Assembly: GCF_048544455.1 (NCBI RefSeq)
Contig: NC_133536.1
Coordinates: 24,616,152 to 24,680,151 of the forward strand
DNA: 64,000 nt
Source of the DNA: Silene latifolia
Taxonomy: Eukaryota > Streptophyta > Magnoliopsida > Caryophyllales > Caryophyllaceae
Reading direction: 5' to 3'
Shown here: in pieces, positions 36,870 through 48,371 of the stretch
How positions within the stretch are numbered: position 1 is the stretch's first letter
How the letters are laid out: each line of letters begins with the position of its first letter
Notes under the pieces: generated by a model
Told to the model about the DNA's origin: nothing
Database searches by the model: none
Seen by the model: the letters and a program-made list of their open reading frames with translations, nothing else
Made by a program: the position numbers and the translations under genes

Positions 36870-38799
36870 ATTCAGTTTGTGTTTGTTTTGCATTTCTTTC
36901 TCTCTTTTTCATGGGTGACAACTGAGTTCATCGTATTTTGAGGAAAAAAATTCGAAAAAAAAAAAATATATATATATATAAAAGTCACTTAAATACAAAT
37001 ATATGAAAGAATTAGTAAAAAAATTAAAAAAAAACATATAATTCAAACTTGATCTTAGTAAAATAAACTCATTAATTAACTAGATTAATAAATACAACTC
37101 AGAAACAACCTAATTTTTTTTTTATAATCAAATTAGTAAGACATCATAAGAAAACATTAAATACCATATTTATTCAAACCTTAGTGAAATAATGTGAATG
37201 AAAAGAGATAGAAATGAGGAAATTAGAGTTTTCATCATTTAATAGAAAAATAAAGTTTAAAAAAAATCAAATGTATTCATTAAAATTACTGAAATTGAAA
37301 AAAAAAATCTAAAAACCTGAAAATAAAGTAAATTTCCATAAATTTTTGAGACTTCAAATTAATGGTTAGAAAGAAAAAAAAAATTAATTGTTAAAATTCG
37401 TTAAATAGAAAAAAAAAACAGAATTGTTTTCATAAAAAAAATAAAAAATTATTGAACCAGAAAAATATGGCCAAAAAAATTCACCCAAGTTTTTTAAAAT
37501 TGAAATAGAATCATACAAGAAAAATTTAGGAAGGATGAGGAGAGAGAGTTCAACTGGCGCACCAATAATCTTGAAGAGGCGATAGTTTTGAGGTGAGACG
37601 GAAGTGTAATGAGAAGTAGGTGAAATATAAGAGGGCAGGATTTTGGCAGTGGTAGGGTTATATGTTTGACACTTTGAGGCAACAAAATTTATGAAGAATG
37701 AGGATACATGGAGGGTTATGAGGTTACTTGCCTTATGAATATTGGAGGTCATGAGTCAAATAATTGGGTTTATAATTCTTTCGGTTAAATAAAATGCGGG
37801 TTTGCCCATATTAGGAATATTGACTAAGCCATATTAATTAACATAACTTTTAATCTCATTTTAAGTAATATAAAATGACTATTTGGAACATATTCATACA
37901 ATTTGTTTTTGTTACGTATGGTGTTAGATTTGTCTTCAGTTAGTCTCCCTTAAAATGAAAGTATCTCGCCTTAACATTAAAACGGATAAGTACCATTTCA
38001 TTTGAGTATATAAGACAAATCTAAATCTTTTACTTTTAACCAATTCTTATTACTTGTCCCAGTAACCTTAAAATGGCAATACTCGGGCTAGATCGAGCAA
38101 TTTGGATTCCACGTGTATTATTATGTGGTTATTTTTGGCATTTTTTTTTATAATTATTCACATCAAGTCGCCTATAAACGAGCTTAATCAATTCATTATA
38201 GTTGCATTCGGATTATGCAAGTCGGGTTAATTTAGATTACGTTAAACAGATTGGCCATGTCGAGATAAAATATGGGTAAAAATAAATAGGGGTCGAATCA
38301 TAGTTAGAATACGGGTTAAAAATAGTCTGCCACACATTTCGTTTACCAATTTTTACATTCTCTTAAATTAAAAATATGACTTATAGTCAAAAATTTTAAA
38401 TGCCATAATATAATACTTGATTGTGGATTTTCTGACAATAAAATATATGTTCAACAAAATTTAACAATGTAGACCGTGTAATTTTTGCACGAGAGTTTTG
38501 TTAGGTTGATAATAAACAAACCCTAAAGAATAATTACACGTGTTATATATGTAATAAGTCTAATAACTAACTACGGAGTACATTATTATTAACATAATTA
38601 ATAAATTATTTTCTTAATGGCCTTTTTTAATAACAAATCCTATTGCTAGTGAGACATGTAATTGAACCCTACTTGGATTCGAAAAATGAAAAAGGTATAT
38701 ATATACACAATAATAAAACAAAATCATCATAACAACATACTACTAATACGTATACCATCAACTAAAAAACATACTATTATTACAACAAGTTCCACTACC
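36367..38799. other. Intergenic DNA and NAC upstream region
   Basis: No convincing gene. There is a (CT)n run at 36824-36866 and many A or T runs. A 122-codon frame at 37384-37752 (- strand) is unrecognised and of low-complexity composition. The last 300 bp resemble the upstream DNA of the second NAC gene (ACTAACTAC, ATAATTAACATAAT blocks), so the duplication included the promoter. A TATA-like GTATATATATACA lies near 38695-38707, about 95 bp before the NAC ATG. Confidence 0.55.
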
Positions 38800-39572
38800 A
38801 TGAATTCAACCAGTTCCAGTTCCGTCTCATACAAGACTCACGACTTACCAGTTGGTTACGTCTTCAATCCAGACGAAGATGAAATATATTCCTACTTCAT
38901 CCCTAATAGAATTCTTAAAGCTCGACCAATGCACGGAGTTGAAGAACTTGATCTTTACGAGAAATCACCCGATGCCCTATTCGGGACACGTGACCCAGCT
39001 AAACATATTTACTTATTTACAAGACAAAAGAAAGAGAAGGAGACTCATACCCGGGTTAGACGTACGGCTGGAGGCGGTACGTGGCTAGGTCAGAAGCCTA
39101 TACCTTGTCGTAGAGTGTTTAATGGCAAGGAGATTACGGTTGGTACGATGAGGCAGTTTACGTATAAAGGTGGAAAAGAAGAGTGGATCATGCATGAATA
39201 TTGTGTTGAAGATAAGTTTCTTAATTACATGATTGATGGAGCTAATCCCAATGTAAGTATACCTTGTTTTTTTAGTGTTTTTATGCCCCAGTCAATTATT
39301 TACATTTAATTTAATTAAAGTAAAGTAAATAAATTGATCTTGAGACGGAAAGATCTAGTACATATGTTTACGTTTGGAGTTTTCCTTCTTATTACATTCT
39401 TTGATTTGTTCATGCACATATGTAATCGATGGTGGGAAGCTAGGGTTTTGCTCCACTAATCTTGGTGTTTGAATATTTTTCGAATCTATATTAATATTTT
39501 TATTTGGTTCTCTTGATTTATTATTATAAATAATAATAATATTATTATTATTACCTTTTTGATGTAAACGCA

Positions 39573-39632
<60 letters not shown>

Positions 39633-42600
39633 GATGGGGCATATTCTGCACCCGCTGACCAAGTCAACATATTGAGCAAGGTCAAAGATATCCACAAGCA
39701 AGTCAACGACTTAGATGCCTAACCGACGTGTCTGTCGGCTGTCTCTTGTGCCTCTACCTGGGACAACTAGCCGGTAGGGGCACATATCCGCGAACTCATA
39801 TCCAAGACCCCTCGGCGGCGAGCCAACAGGGCCCGCCGGTCTGCCATGGGTCCCTCGGCCGAGGGTAGATCAGTCTTTCCACCTGCTAGCCACTTGGCCA
39901 CTTGGCCACTACGTGACAAAAGGTGAAAGTTTATAAATACTCCTCAACCCTCATTGAGGAGAGGATCCACAATTTAACCTAAGAATCACTATTCATCTGG
40001 TAATATCTTCCTTATCTCTCTACAAAATATACTTCGCCAAGTAACAACAACTTATCTCTTAAGTTTACTGACTTGAGCGTCGGAGTGAGTTCGCTCGGTG
40101 CAAAGTCGAGCCCTCAGTTTGTTCATTGTTTCAGGAGACCGAAAAGAGGATTCAATCAAAGACGTCATTCTACAAGCACGGGTGGTGACAAATAACTGCT
40201 CTGGAATTACACCCGGAACAATTGGCGCCGTCTGTGGGGAAAGATACTAGAAGCTAGTCACATTCATTCCCAAACAAAAAAAAAAACACAAAAAAAAAAC
40301 CCACCCAAAAAGCTAAGAAGATGTCGAAACAACAAGAGGTATTCGTGACTGACGAAACCGAATTCTACCAAGATGACACCGTCCACAATTCTGGGGTTGC
40401 GCAGCCCTCCACCGGCCGAGTAATTCAATCGGAGTACGGGATGCCAATAATACCGATCGCCACGCCACGCCGACCAGTCACCATCATGGGACATGTGGTT
40501 GATGCAGCAAAACTGAAGCTACTCCTGGACCTAATTGGTAGTACGCCGGCTCACACTGTCACACCGACAAGAGCGGCGGAACCCGTCCAGGAGACCAGGG
40601 CCCAGAATGTGACTCCAAAATACTTGAACGGAGCACTGGAGGAAGCTGGCCCTGTCAAGACGCCGGGGGATCCCAGAGTGCTAGTGGTAGACCTGAGTCC
40701 TTCCCGCACTCGCGGGAGGACGGCGCGCCGCCGCAGCACCGACGAGGCATGCCCCAGAGGAGTGAAAGAAGTCCGACTCACCAGAGTCGGAGAAGAAGTC
40801 CGACTCACCAGAGTCGGAGAAGAAGCCCGACTCACCAGAGTCGGAGAAGAAGCCTTTCCCGCCACGGGGAGAGGAGCCGGACCAAGGATATGAGGAGCCG
40901 ATCGCCGCGTGTCATTCGACACGTGGTCAGACAGCCCCTCGATGCCTACGTCCTAGAGGTCCCGGTGCCGACTAAGCTAAAGTTGCCACCCATATCATAC
41001 AAAGTAGAAGGCGACCCAACCGATCACGCCGCGGCTTTCGAGTCTCACATGTCGGTGTGGGAGCAACCTGATGAGGTTTGGTGTCGAGTCTTCCCTACGA
41101 CTCTGCAGGGGATGGCACAAAGTTGGTACAAGGGGCTACCCGATGGGTCGATATACTGTTACGCCGACCTAAGGGACACATTCCTAGCCCAGTATTCTTG
41201 CAATAAGAGGAGGGTCGTCGAGACATCGGACCTCCTGACCATCAGACAGGAGGGAGGCGAGTCTCTCCGGAGTTATGTGAAGAGGTTCGACGCCAAGGTT
41301 CAGCAGATTCGTGAGCTGAACAGCGAACTGGCGGCCTTCGCACTGATGAAAGGCCTCCCAAGAGGGGACTTAAAAAACGAGCTCATCAAGTGCGGCGGCC
41401 TAAACTTAGACTCCGCCAGGAAGATGGCCGACCAAGCCATAAAGGTGGAGGACTATCACAAAACCTGGGTAGGCCCCAGTGAGGCCGGGCACTCAGAGAG
41501 AAAGAGCCGCCGGGAGGACAACCCGGACGAAGGACGCCGTGACAATAATAGGTCACGGTCTGACAGATCTGCCAGGAAGCAGAACTCGGCGGGCGCCGGG
41601 GGGAGTTCAGGACCGTACTACCAGAAACGGTTCAGTGGCCATACCCCCCTGGTCGTATCTGCCGCCGAGGTCTTCGCCCTGAGCAAGAACGAGGGCCAGA
41701 AGTGGGAAAGGCCCCCCAGGCCGAAGGGGGACGGTGACACGAGCCAAGATCGTGAGTACCACGGCCACACCGGTCACCTTATCGACAACTCGCCGCATCC
41801 AAGAATGCCATTGAAGAGCTGATCCGGAAGGGGAGCCTCGGCAAGTATGTTGCCAAAGGCCAAAAGACTGAGGCCGGCGGTTCAAATAAGAAATCCTTCT
41901 TTGAACGGATAGGAGTGATCCATGTTGTCATCGGGGGCAACGAGAACGGTGGGTCCGCTCATGGGCACAAACGGCACCTGAACGAGCTGTATCAGGCCAT
42001 CAACTTTGTGCCCAAAACAGCGATCCCCGCTTCCAACGTCCCCGATATGACTATTGGGAAGAAGGACTACGAGGGAGTCATCGCCCCTCACAAATGACCC
42101 CACTTGTAGTCCACTTAGACATATCCAACCACCTGGTCAAGAGGTGCCCGATTGACACAGCGCCTACACGAACATCATGTTCGGGGAGTGCTTTCTCACC
42201 TCGGTCCCGAAGGTTGAAGACTTGAGCCCCTGCACCAATCCGTTGTACAGTTTTTCCGGGGCCGGCCTGGTACCCCTGGGGTTGATCAGATTGCCAGTGA
42301 TGTTCGGCGAGGGAGATGCGGCTAAGAATGTCCTAGCTGAGTTCGTGGTCATCGACGGCTCGTCCGCCTACAACGTTCTCATAGGCCGAGTCACTCTGAG
42401 CGAGGCCGACGCAGTGATGTCCATCCGGGCCCTGACACTGATGTATGTCTCGGACCGGGGGGAAGCGCATAAGCTCGTCTCCAAGGACGAGAAGGACGAG
42501 GTGGTCAACATCCAGATATCTGCCAGAGGGTGCAACATGCAATCCCTCAAAGTGGCAAAGAAGTCCGAGAAGGGGAAAAGCCCATCCTTACAACAGGAGA

Positions 42601-45600
42601 GCGACCTCATGGATGCAACTGACGGCTAACTGGGAAGGTCCCTACAAAGTGGTTGAAGAAATGAGGCCGGGTACATACCGGCTGACAGACATGGAGGGCG
42701 TGCCTTTGATGAGCCATTGGAACACTGACAATCTCGGGAAATACTTTGTATAGCGGCGGAGGTGCCCAAGACAACTGTGGGCACCCCGACGCATGTTTAT
42801 ATCTAATGAAGAATCGTCCAAGTTTTCCATTAAAGTGTTCATTTCCCCCCATAGTCACTATCAAGAAGCAGACGCCACGGCAGTCACCCCAAGAGGTAGA
42901 CGCCACGGCAGTCACCCCAAGAGGTAGACGCCACGGCAGTCACTCCAAGAGGTAGACGCCACGGCAGTCACTATCAAGAAATAGACGCCATGGCAGTCAC
43001 CCCAAGAAGTAGACGCCACGGCAGTCACCCCAAGAGGTAGACGCCACGGCAGTCACTCCAAGAGGTAGACGCCACGGCAGTCACCCCAAGAAGTAGACGC
43101 CACGGCAGTCACCCCAAGAGGTAGACGCCACGGCAGTCACTCCAAGAGGTAGACGCCACGGTAGTCACTATCAGGAAGCAGACGTCACGGCAGTCACTAC
43201 CAGTGCAGTTGATACTCGCGAAAGCGATCAACATGCCTTAGAAACGTTAAACACAGTTGAGATACGCACTCTAAACTACCTCGGCCAGGCCGAGGCAGAA
43301 ACAAAAGAAGCGCTCAATTAATAACGTAAGAAGACAACTTAGACGAAGACAAGAAAAGACCTCGGCCAAGCCAGAGGCAAAATAAGCAAACTCTTATTAA
43401 AAATGATAACAGGTTACAAGTGAGGAGAATACAGACGACGGCCGTCCCCATAGGGATAAGCCAAAACGCAACCTACCAAAGTTTTACAAAAGCAAGGAAA
43501 AGGAAAGCAAAAGGTTACAGACATATCGTTTAAAGCGCCGAAAAATGGCAGGGAGGAAAGGCTTAATAATTGGCTCCCGAACAGCTGAAGCTATCCGAGA
43601 CGCCGGGTGAGCCTGGTGACGACCGCCCGCCTCCCTATGCATGTTGCTGATTGCCATCAGCAGCGTTAGCAGCATCATCTTTGATGGGCGACCCAGAAGC
43701 TGTCTTGGCAGTCTCAGCTCCAGCAGCCTCAGCCTCAGCTTTCTTGGCAGCCTCAGCCTCAGCTGCCTTCATCCTCTCGGCTTCCTCCTTGGCCGCCTTA
43801 GTCTTCTCAGCAAGGGCTGCCTTCTCCGCGGCCGCCTCTTCCTCCTTCTTCACCCTTACCTCCTCCTTGGCCTTCTCCTCCGCGGCTTTCTCCTTAGCTT
43901 CGAGCTTATCATCAAACAGCTCGTCAAATTTGTCCCACGGAAAGGAGCCATCAAGAGGGAAGAGCTCCCCAATCACTTCCCCGGCAGCTTCTTCGGCCAG
44001 GTCCCGGTATTGGGCGCACATGTTAGGGAGGATAACGGTTTGGAACGTCTCAATGTCCTCCTCCCTTTGGGCGATGATAGCATCCTTGTTCCGAACCACC
44101 TTCCCCTGGGCCTGAAACATGCCCCTCCATTCGTCCCTCTGCTTAATATAAAGGTCGGCGTGCTTCTGAACGAGGTCACGCCCCTCCAAAGCCTTAGCGG
44201 CTTCAGGCCGCCGCAGCCTCGGCCTTGGCTCTCTCAAAGAAGGACTTCCTTTTCAGCGTCCTCCCGAGTTTTCTCTCGGACGGACGCCTCTCGCCTCGCC
44301 TTGGCCCTCTCAGCTTCCTTGTTCGCAGCGTCGAGTTCGAGCCTGAGCCGCTCGAGCTGTGGGGCAGCTTCAGCAATGGCCTTCTCTTGCTCCACAATTA
44401 GAGCACCGACCGTATCAACCCACTTCGACAGCAACCTGGCCAAACTTAGGCCCTCCGACTTAATCTGTAAGGGGGTAGGCTGAGGGTAGGAGGTGACAAC
44501 GGTGGCATCTTGACCACTTGCTGCGCGCAGCTTTCTTCTCGGCACGCCGTTCAATAGCGTGACCGGTAGACGGCAGCGGTTGATCTGCAAAAAATTCAAT
44601 TAAAGCATCCGTGTCAACATACATGGACATACCAGAGAGCCTGTCATCAGGAACGCCTAATGAACCGGCTAAGCCTGAGCCACAGGATAGATCTGTACCA
44701 TGCTTGGCTTTCTTGCTCGGAGGACGCATTTCCTTGCCGGCAGCAGTTGCAGCAGTAGCAGCGGAAGCATTAGCAGCAGGGGTAGGCTCTTTCCTCTTAC
44801 GGACAAGGGGAGATCCCTCCGCATCGGAGTCCCCCCCATTGGTGATGTCAACTATCACTACCGTCTCCTTCTGGATTGAAGGGATGGGAGGTGGAACTGA
44901 TGTCGACGCCGTCGCCGCCGAAGACTTTGTTTTCCGCGTTCGGCGCGGCATGTTACTAGCAACCTTCGCCTGGGCCGCCTCCACATTCAAGCCTTTCAGC
45001 TGCTGATCCATGAGATCATTCGGCGACGTCCTGCGATCACGGGCCAGAGCCTTAGGATGCAAATCAGCAACGGTCTTATCCTTGTGCAGCCCCATTCTCC
45101 GGAGGATATCCTCAGACAGGTCCGGTCCAAAGTGGTCTGCAAAGGAAACAAAGCAAGAGTTAAGTAGAAGAAGTAAATCAAAATTCAAGAAACAAAACAT
45201 TGAGAGCGAGAGATGGGCCTCACAAATGACCCCACTCACCCCGTGCTAGGGCCGGTATGAGGTCGACATGGCGAGCAGCTCATCCTGAAGAATGATCTCG
45301 TTGGGGAATCCATCTTTTCGGCACCCCACTCTTGTCCGCCTCAAAAAGCCTCATCGACAGCTTCTCATCCGCACTAAGAGGGACCTTTCTGGCGTCCATC
45401 TTAAGCTTACTCCGGGTGACCCATTTGTCATGCTCCGCCTTAGTCTCGCACCGCAAATTAACTTGTGCTTTGGAAGGACCGGGCAGCGGATAGTCATCCG
45501 GCACCTCAACATACACCCACCGATCTTTCCAGTCCTTGCGGAGGAAAGCTTATCAACGGAGACGTAACCCGCTCCATTTGCACGCTTGTACCATCCGACG

Positions 45601-47474
45601 GCCAGAAATGACGGCGAAGGTGGTGAAGCCGACGGAATAAATTAACCGTTGGGACCTCCCCCTTGAAGAGACAGAGCCGCACAAAGCCGACTATGGTTCT
45701 AATAGCCAACGGGTGCGGTGGGCCACGGCGACGTTCATGGCTCTAATGATGGCCATAACGTAATCATTCAAATGAAACCGGAGCCCGTACTCCAGGTGTC
45801 GGATGTATACGCCGGTGCAACCCGGGGGAGGGCAACAGACGGCCCGACCCTCCTCAGGGATAACAATTTTGTATCCCCCGCCGAAGTAGAAATGGCCCTC
45901 GAAAAGTGTTTCGCGGAAGTGGCGAACTTATGGGTCCAAGCACGGTCGGGCGAGGACCTTACAAGGGTCGTCGTGATCCATGATGTACTTGCCTCCCCCT
46001 CATTAGGACGAGCCCTTTCAAAGATCATCATCGTCATCATCAACATCATCATCATCCTCCCAACCCTCCAAAGCTTTTGGATCAACTTCGGGAGAAGGAG
46101 ACCTAGGGCCCCCAGACCTTATCGGGATGGCGTCTAGTATCTCCTCCTCATCAAGACGCAATGGGGAACCCCCCCGACGCACGGTTACTAGGTCCGGCAT
46201 CAGCAGAAGACATGGTAGCAACAATTACTTAACAAAATAAGAGATTGAGAAAAATTTTGTTTGTTTACCTTGAAGAAAAGCACTAGCCGAAGTAACGACT
46301 TTGAAGATTAGAAGAGAAAGAAGCCCTTGAAAGTTTAGAGAGAAGAAAATTTTAGAGAAAATGAAATTGGTGGCCAATTTCAGGGACTAACGCCCTATTT
46401 ATAGGGGAAAGCCCATGAAGAAGGACCAATCAGGGGCACACCCATGAAACGTCGACCAATCGGCGAACATACACGTGTCGGACATGCAACCACGGAATGT
46501 CAATCGTTGCAACAGTTGAACGTCAATCAATGCAACAGGGACCAAGCGTCTTCAACACGCCCCTTCATATCTCTCTGCCTATTCATCTTCCTCAACAAAT
46601 TCCTAAGTATCTGTCTCTCCGCCGGCCACATGATCAACCAAGCTAGGTAGCACGGCCGGGGCAATCAAAAACAACCGGCACTCTCAACCCTGGTCTCGGC
46701 TAGCGTCACTTTCTTTTCCACATCGGATGCCCTTTACACATCCATGTGGAGGGGGGATATGGTACGGCCTAAGCAGAACCAAGCCGAGGTAGACAAAGCC
46801 GGGGCAGAAAAATTTTTACTTGCGCAGAATACGCTCAACACTCATCGAAGGTCCATACCACGGCATAGACTACGCTGGGGGAAAATTGATGGGGCATATT
46901 CTGCACCCGCTGACCAAGTCAACATATTGAGCAAGGTCAAATATATCCACAAGCAAGTCAACGACTTAGACAGTCTAACCGACGTAGCCCGTCGGCCTGT
47001 CTCTTGTGCCTCAGGACTCTACCGACAACTAGCCGGTAGGGGCACATATCCGCGAACTCATATCCAAGACCCCTCGGCGGCGAGCCAACAGGGCCCCGCC
47101 GGTCGCCTTGGGTCCCTCAGCCGAGGGTAGATCAGTCTTTCCACCTGCTAGCCACTTGGCCACTACGTGACAAAAGGTGAAAGTCTATAAATACTCCTCA
47201 ACCCTCATTGAGGAGAGGATCCACAATTTAACCTAAGAATCACTATTCATCTGGTAATATCTTCCTTATCTCTCTACAAAATATACTTCGCCAAGTAACA
47301 ACAACTTATCTCTTAAGTTTACTGACTTGAGCGTCGGAGTGAGTTCGCTCGGTGCAAAGCCGAGCCCTCAGTTTGTTCATTGTTTCAGGAGACCGAAAGG
47401 AGGATTCAATCAAAGACGTCATTCTACAAGCACGGGTGGTGACAAATAACTGCTCTGGAATTACACCCGGAACA

Positions 47475-47552
<78 letters not shown>

Positions 47553-47569
47553 TTTTTCATGTAAACGCA

Positions 47570-47641
<72 letters not shown>

Positions 47642-48371
47642 TACCGAGTATCATATTAATTTTTTAGTCTAAGTTCAAATTTAGCTCATCACAAATACTT
47701 TTGATTTGGTTTTCTTGATTTCTTTGTTTATTTACATAATTTAATTATTATATGGAACATGTTATTCCTATGCTATTGTTATATGATGTACAACGACATT
47801 ATTATTGAGAACTTGATTAATTTTGGTATCGAAAACTAAACGGTTTTTTTTTGTGTGTGTTTGATAACAGCCGGAGAACATCGTCTTGTGTCATATATAT
47901 AATAAGAAAGCGTAGAAGGGCAATGAAATTAGAAGAAATAATGAAGAAATCAACCAACAAAAGAAAAGGAAGAGGAATTCTAACAATTATGAAGACAACC
48001 AGGAAAAAGTTGATGATGGATTTAATAACAATGGTGTTTCAAGTGTGCAAAAGCAAGAGGAGAATACAATGTGGATGACTAATTACAACAATGTTCCTCA
48101 GCCTCTTTTACCCGAACCACTATCCGAACCACAAACATATGATCAGTCCAATGTCAACCAAGCTCACGATCTCGTGCCCCAAGGTGAAGACGATTTCATG
48201 CAACAATTTCTGATGGAAAATTTCGATAAGATGTCATTACCAGAAAATGACATAGTTATACAAGATTTCATGAATGATTGCGGCAATGGCGATAATAATG
48301 GGTTTATTGTACAAGAGCCGGTGTATTGTCCGTCCGTCGACAGCGGATACATATTACGAAGTCGGGAATGA
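38800..48371 (+). CDS. NAC-domain transcription factor, copy 1: giant intron and early stop in last exon
   Basis: Exon 1 (38800-39252, 151 codons) has NAC subdomains A-D: LPVGYVFNPDEDEIYSYFI, VEELDLYEKSPDALF, IYLFTRQKKEKETHTRVRRT, then EEWIMHEYCVED. It ends at AAT/GTAAGT. Exon 2 (47871-48371, after a CAG acceptor, same phase) adds subdomain E (PENIVLCHIYNKKA) and an acidic C-terminal region. The NAC domain binds DNA and dimerises; the tail usually activates transcription. Codon 15 of exon 2 is TAG (47913-47915), directly after subdomain E. The frame behind it stays open for another 151 codons (QFLMENFDKMSLPENDIVIQ). The product would be about 165 aa, a NAC domain without the tail. The intron is 8.6 kb because a gypsy element sits in it; without that it would be about 0.77 kb. 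The domain is divergent from canonical NACs. Confidence 0.75.
39570..39631. repeat. (ATT)n microsatellite left of copy T2
   Basis: A clean (ATT)n run preceded by the short motif ATGTAAACGCAATTATT (about 39560-39576). The retroelement starts directly after ATTAT at 39627-39631. Confidence 0.95.
39632..40220 (+). repeat. 5' LTR of Tat-like copy T2
   Basis: It runs from TGATGGGGCATATTC to CCCGGAACA and contains the palindrome CCCTCGGCCGAGGG near 39852-39865. A TATA-like TTTATAAATAC lies near 39930. The primer binding site ATTGGCGCCGTCTGTGGGGA follows at 40221-40240. Confidence 0.92.
40321..41822 (+). pseudogene. Gag of Tat-like copy T2 (fossil)
   Basis: The N-terminal part starts at 40321 (MSKQQEVFVTDETEFYQDD). 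The gag core (DHAAAFESHMSVWEQPDEVW; AQSWYKGLPDGSIYCYADLR; LRSYVKRFDAKVQQIRELNS) lies in 40749-41822, with a charged Arg-rich tail. Between them, at about 40770-40858, a 27-bp unit encoding SPTHQSRRR is repeated, widening the Ser/Arg-rich linker compared with copy T1. The two parts are in different frames. It is fossil. Confidence 0.8.
41820..42753 (+). pseudogene. Protease-like remnant joined to integrase tail, copy T2 (fossil)
   Basis: The first part carries HVVIGGNENGGSAHGHKRHL, and then PLYSFSGAGLVPLGLIRLPV and VVIDGSSAYNVLIGRVTLS, as in the protease region of Tat-lineage elements. From about 42615 it changes directly into the integrase C-terminal motif (WEGPYKVVEEMRPGTYRLTD; HWNTDNLGKYF). 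Some 3 kb of pol expected between them is missing. Copy T1 has the same join, so the deletion is old and inherited. Confidence 0.75.
42860..43200. repeat. 28-bp tandem repeats of copy T2
   Basis: About a dozen units of GTAGACGCCACGGCAGTCAC plus CCCAAGAG, with small variants, follow head to tail. Copy T1 has related units in opposite orientation at 22470-22835. There are no unique spacers between units. Confidence 0.93.
43635..46213 (-). pseudogene. Antisense gene of copy T2 ('putative gypsy type transposon' domain plus coiled coil; fossil)
   Basis: Read against gag, the - strand starts at an ATG at 46213 (MSSADAGPSN). It shows the same globular part as copy T1 (MAIRTIVGFVRLCLFKGEVP; KVPLSADEKLSMRLFEADKS) and then a conserved linker (DHFGPDLSEDILRRMGLHKD). 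It ends in a long Ala/Glu/Lys coiled coil (43635-44600). A GT...AG interval at 45137-45239 matches the one in copy T1. The gene is split over several frames and is not functional as it stands. Confidence 0.65.
46396..46403 (-). promoter_or_regulatory. TATA box of the antisense gene in copy T2
   Basis: TATAAATA in the context CCCCTATAAATAGGGC lies about 190 bp before the antisense ATG. It has the same spacing and context as in copy T1 (19236-19243). Confidence 0.7.
46871..46886 (+). other. Polypurine tract of copy T2
   Basis: CTACGCTGGGGGAAAA lies directly before the 3' LTR start and is equivalent to the tract at 18728-18741 in copy T1. Confidence 0.7.
46887..47474 (+). repeat. 3' LTR of Tat-like copy T2
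   Basis: This is the partner of 39632-40220 with the same ends. It is followed at once by ATTAT and (ATT)n. Confidence 0.92.
47475..47641. repeat. (ATT)n microsatellite right of copy T2
   Basis: Two (ATT)n runs (47475-47548; 47573-47641) are separated by ACCTTTTTCATGTAAACGC. Nearly the same motif precedes the left run at about 39548-39570, so the motif now occurs on both sides of the retroelement. Confidence 0.95.

Larger units (their letters stand above)
39632..47474 (+). mobile_element. Tat-like non-autonomous gypsy element (copy T2) in the NAC intron
   Basis: LTRs of 589 and 588 bp flank gag, protease-like and integrase-tail remnants on the + strand, a 28-bp tandem-repeat zone, and a convergent gene on the - strand. 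ATTAT is duplicated on both sides inside an (ATT)n run. The primer site follows the left LTR and the polypurine tract precedes the right one. RT, RNase H and the integrase core are absent, so it relied on a helper. The LTRs differ at roughly 15 places by eye, so the insertion is on the order of one million years old. Gag is near-whole but the copy has several breaks. It has the same structure as copy T1 at 18131-26086, in the opposite orientation. Confidence 0.92.

Noticed and set aside
37384-37752. 122-codon frame on the - strand
   Set aside because: It ends in A/T-rich low-complexity sequence, has no recognisable domain or splice partner, and is probably chance.
42860-43200. Regular 28-bp repeats resembling a CRISPR array
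   Set aside because: Units are head to tail without unique spacers, lie inside a plant LTR element, and have related units in the second copy. They are an internal tandem repeat.
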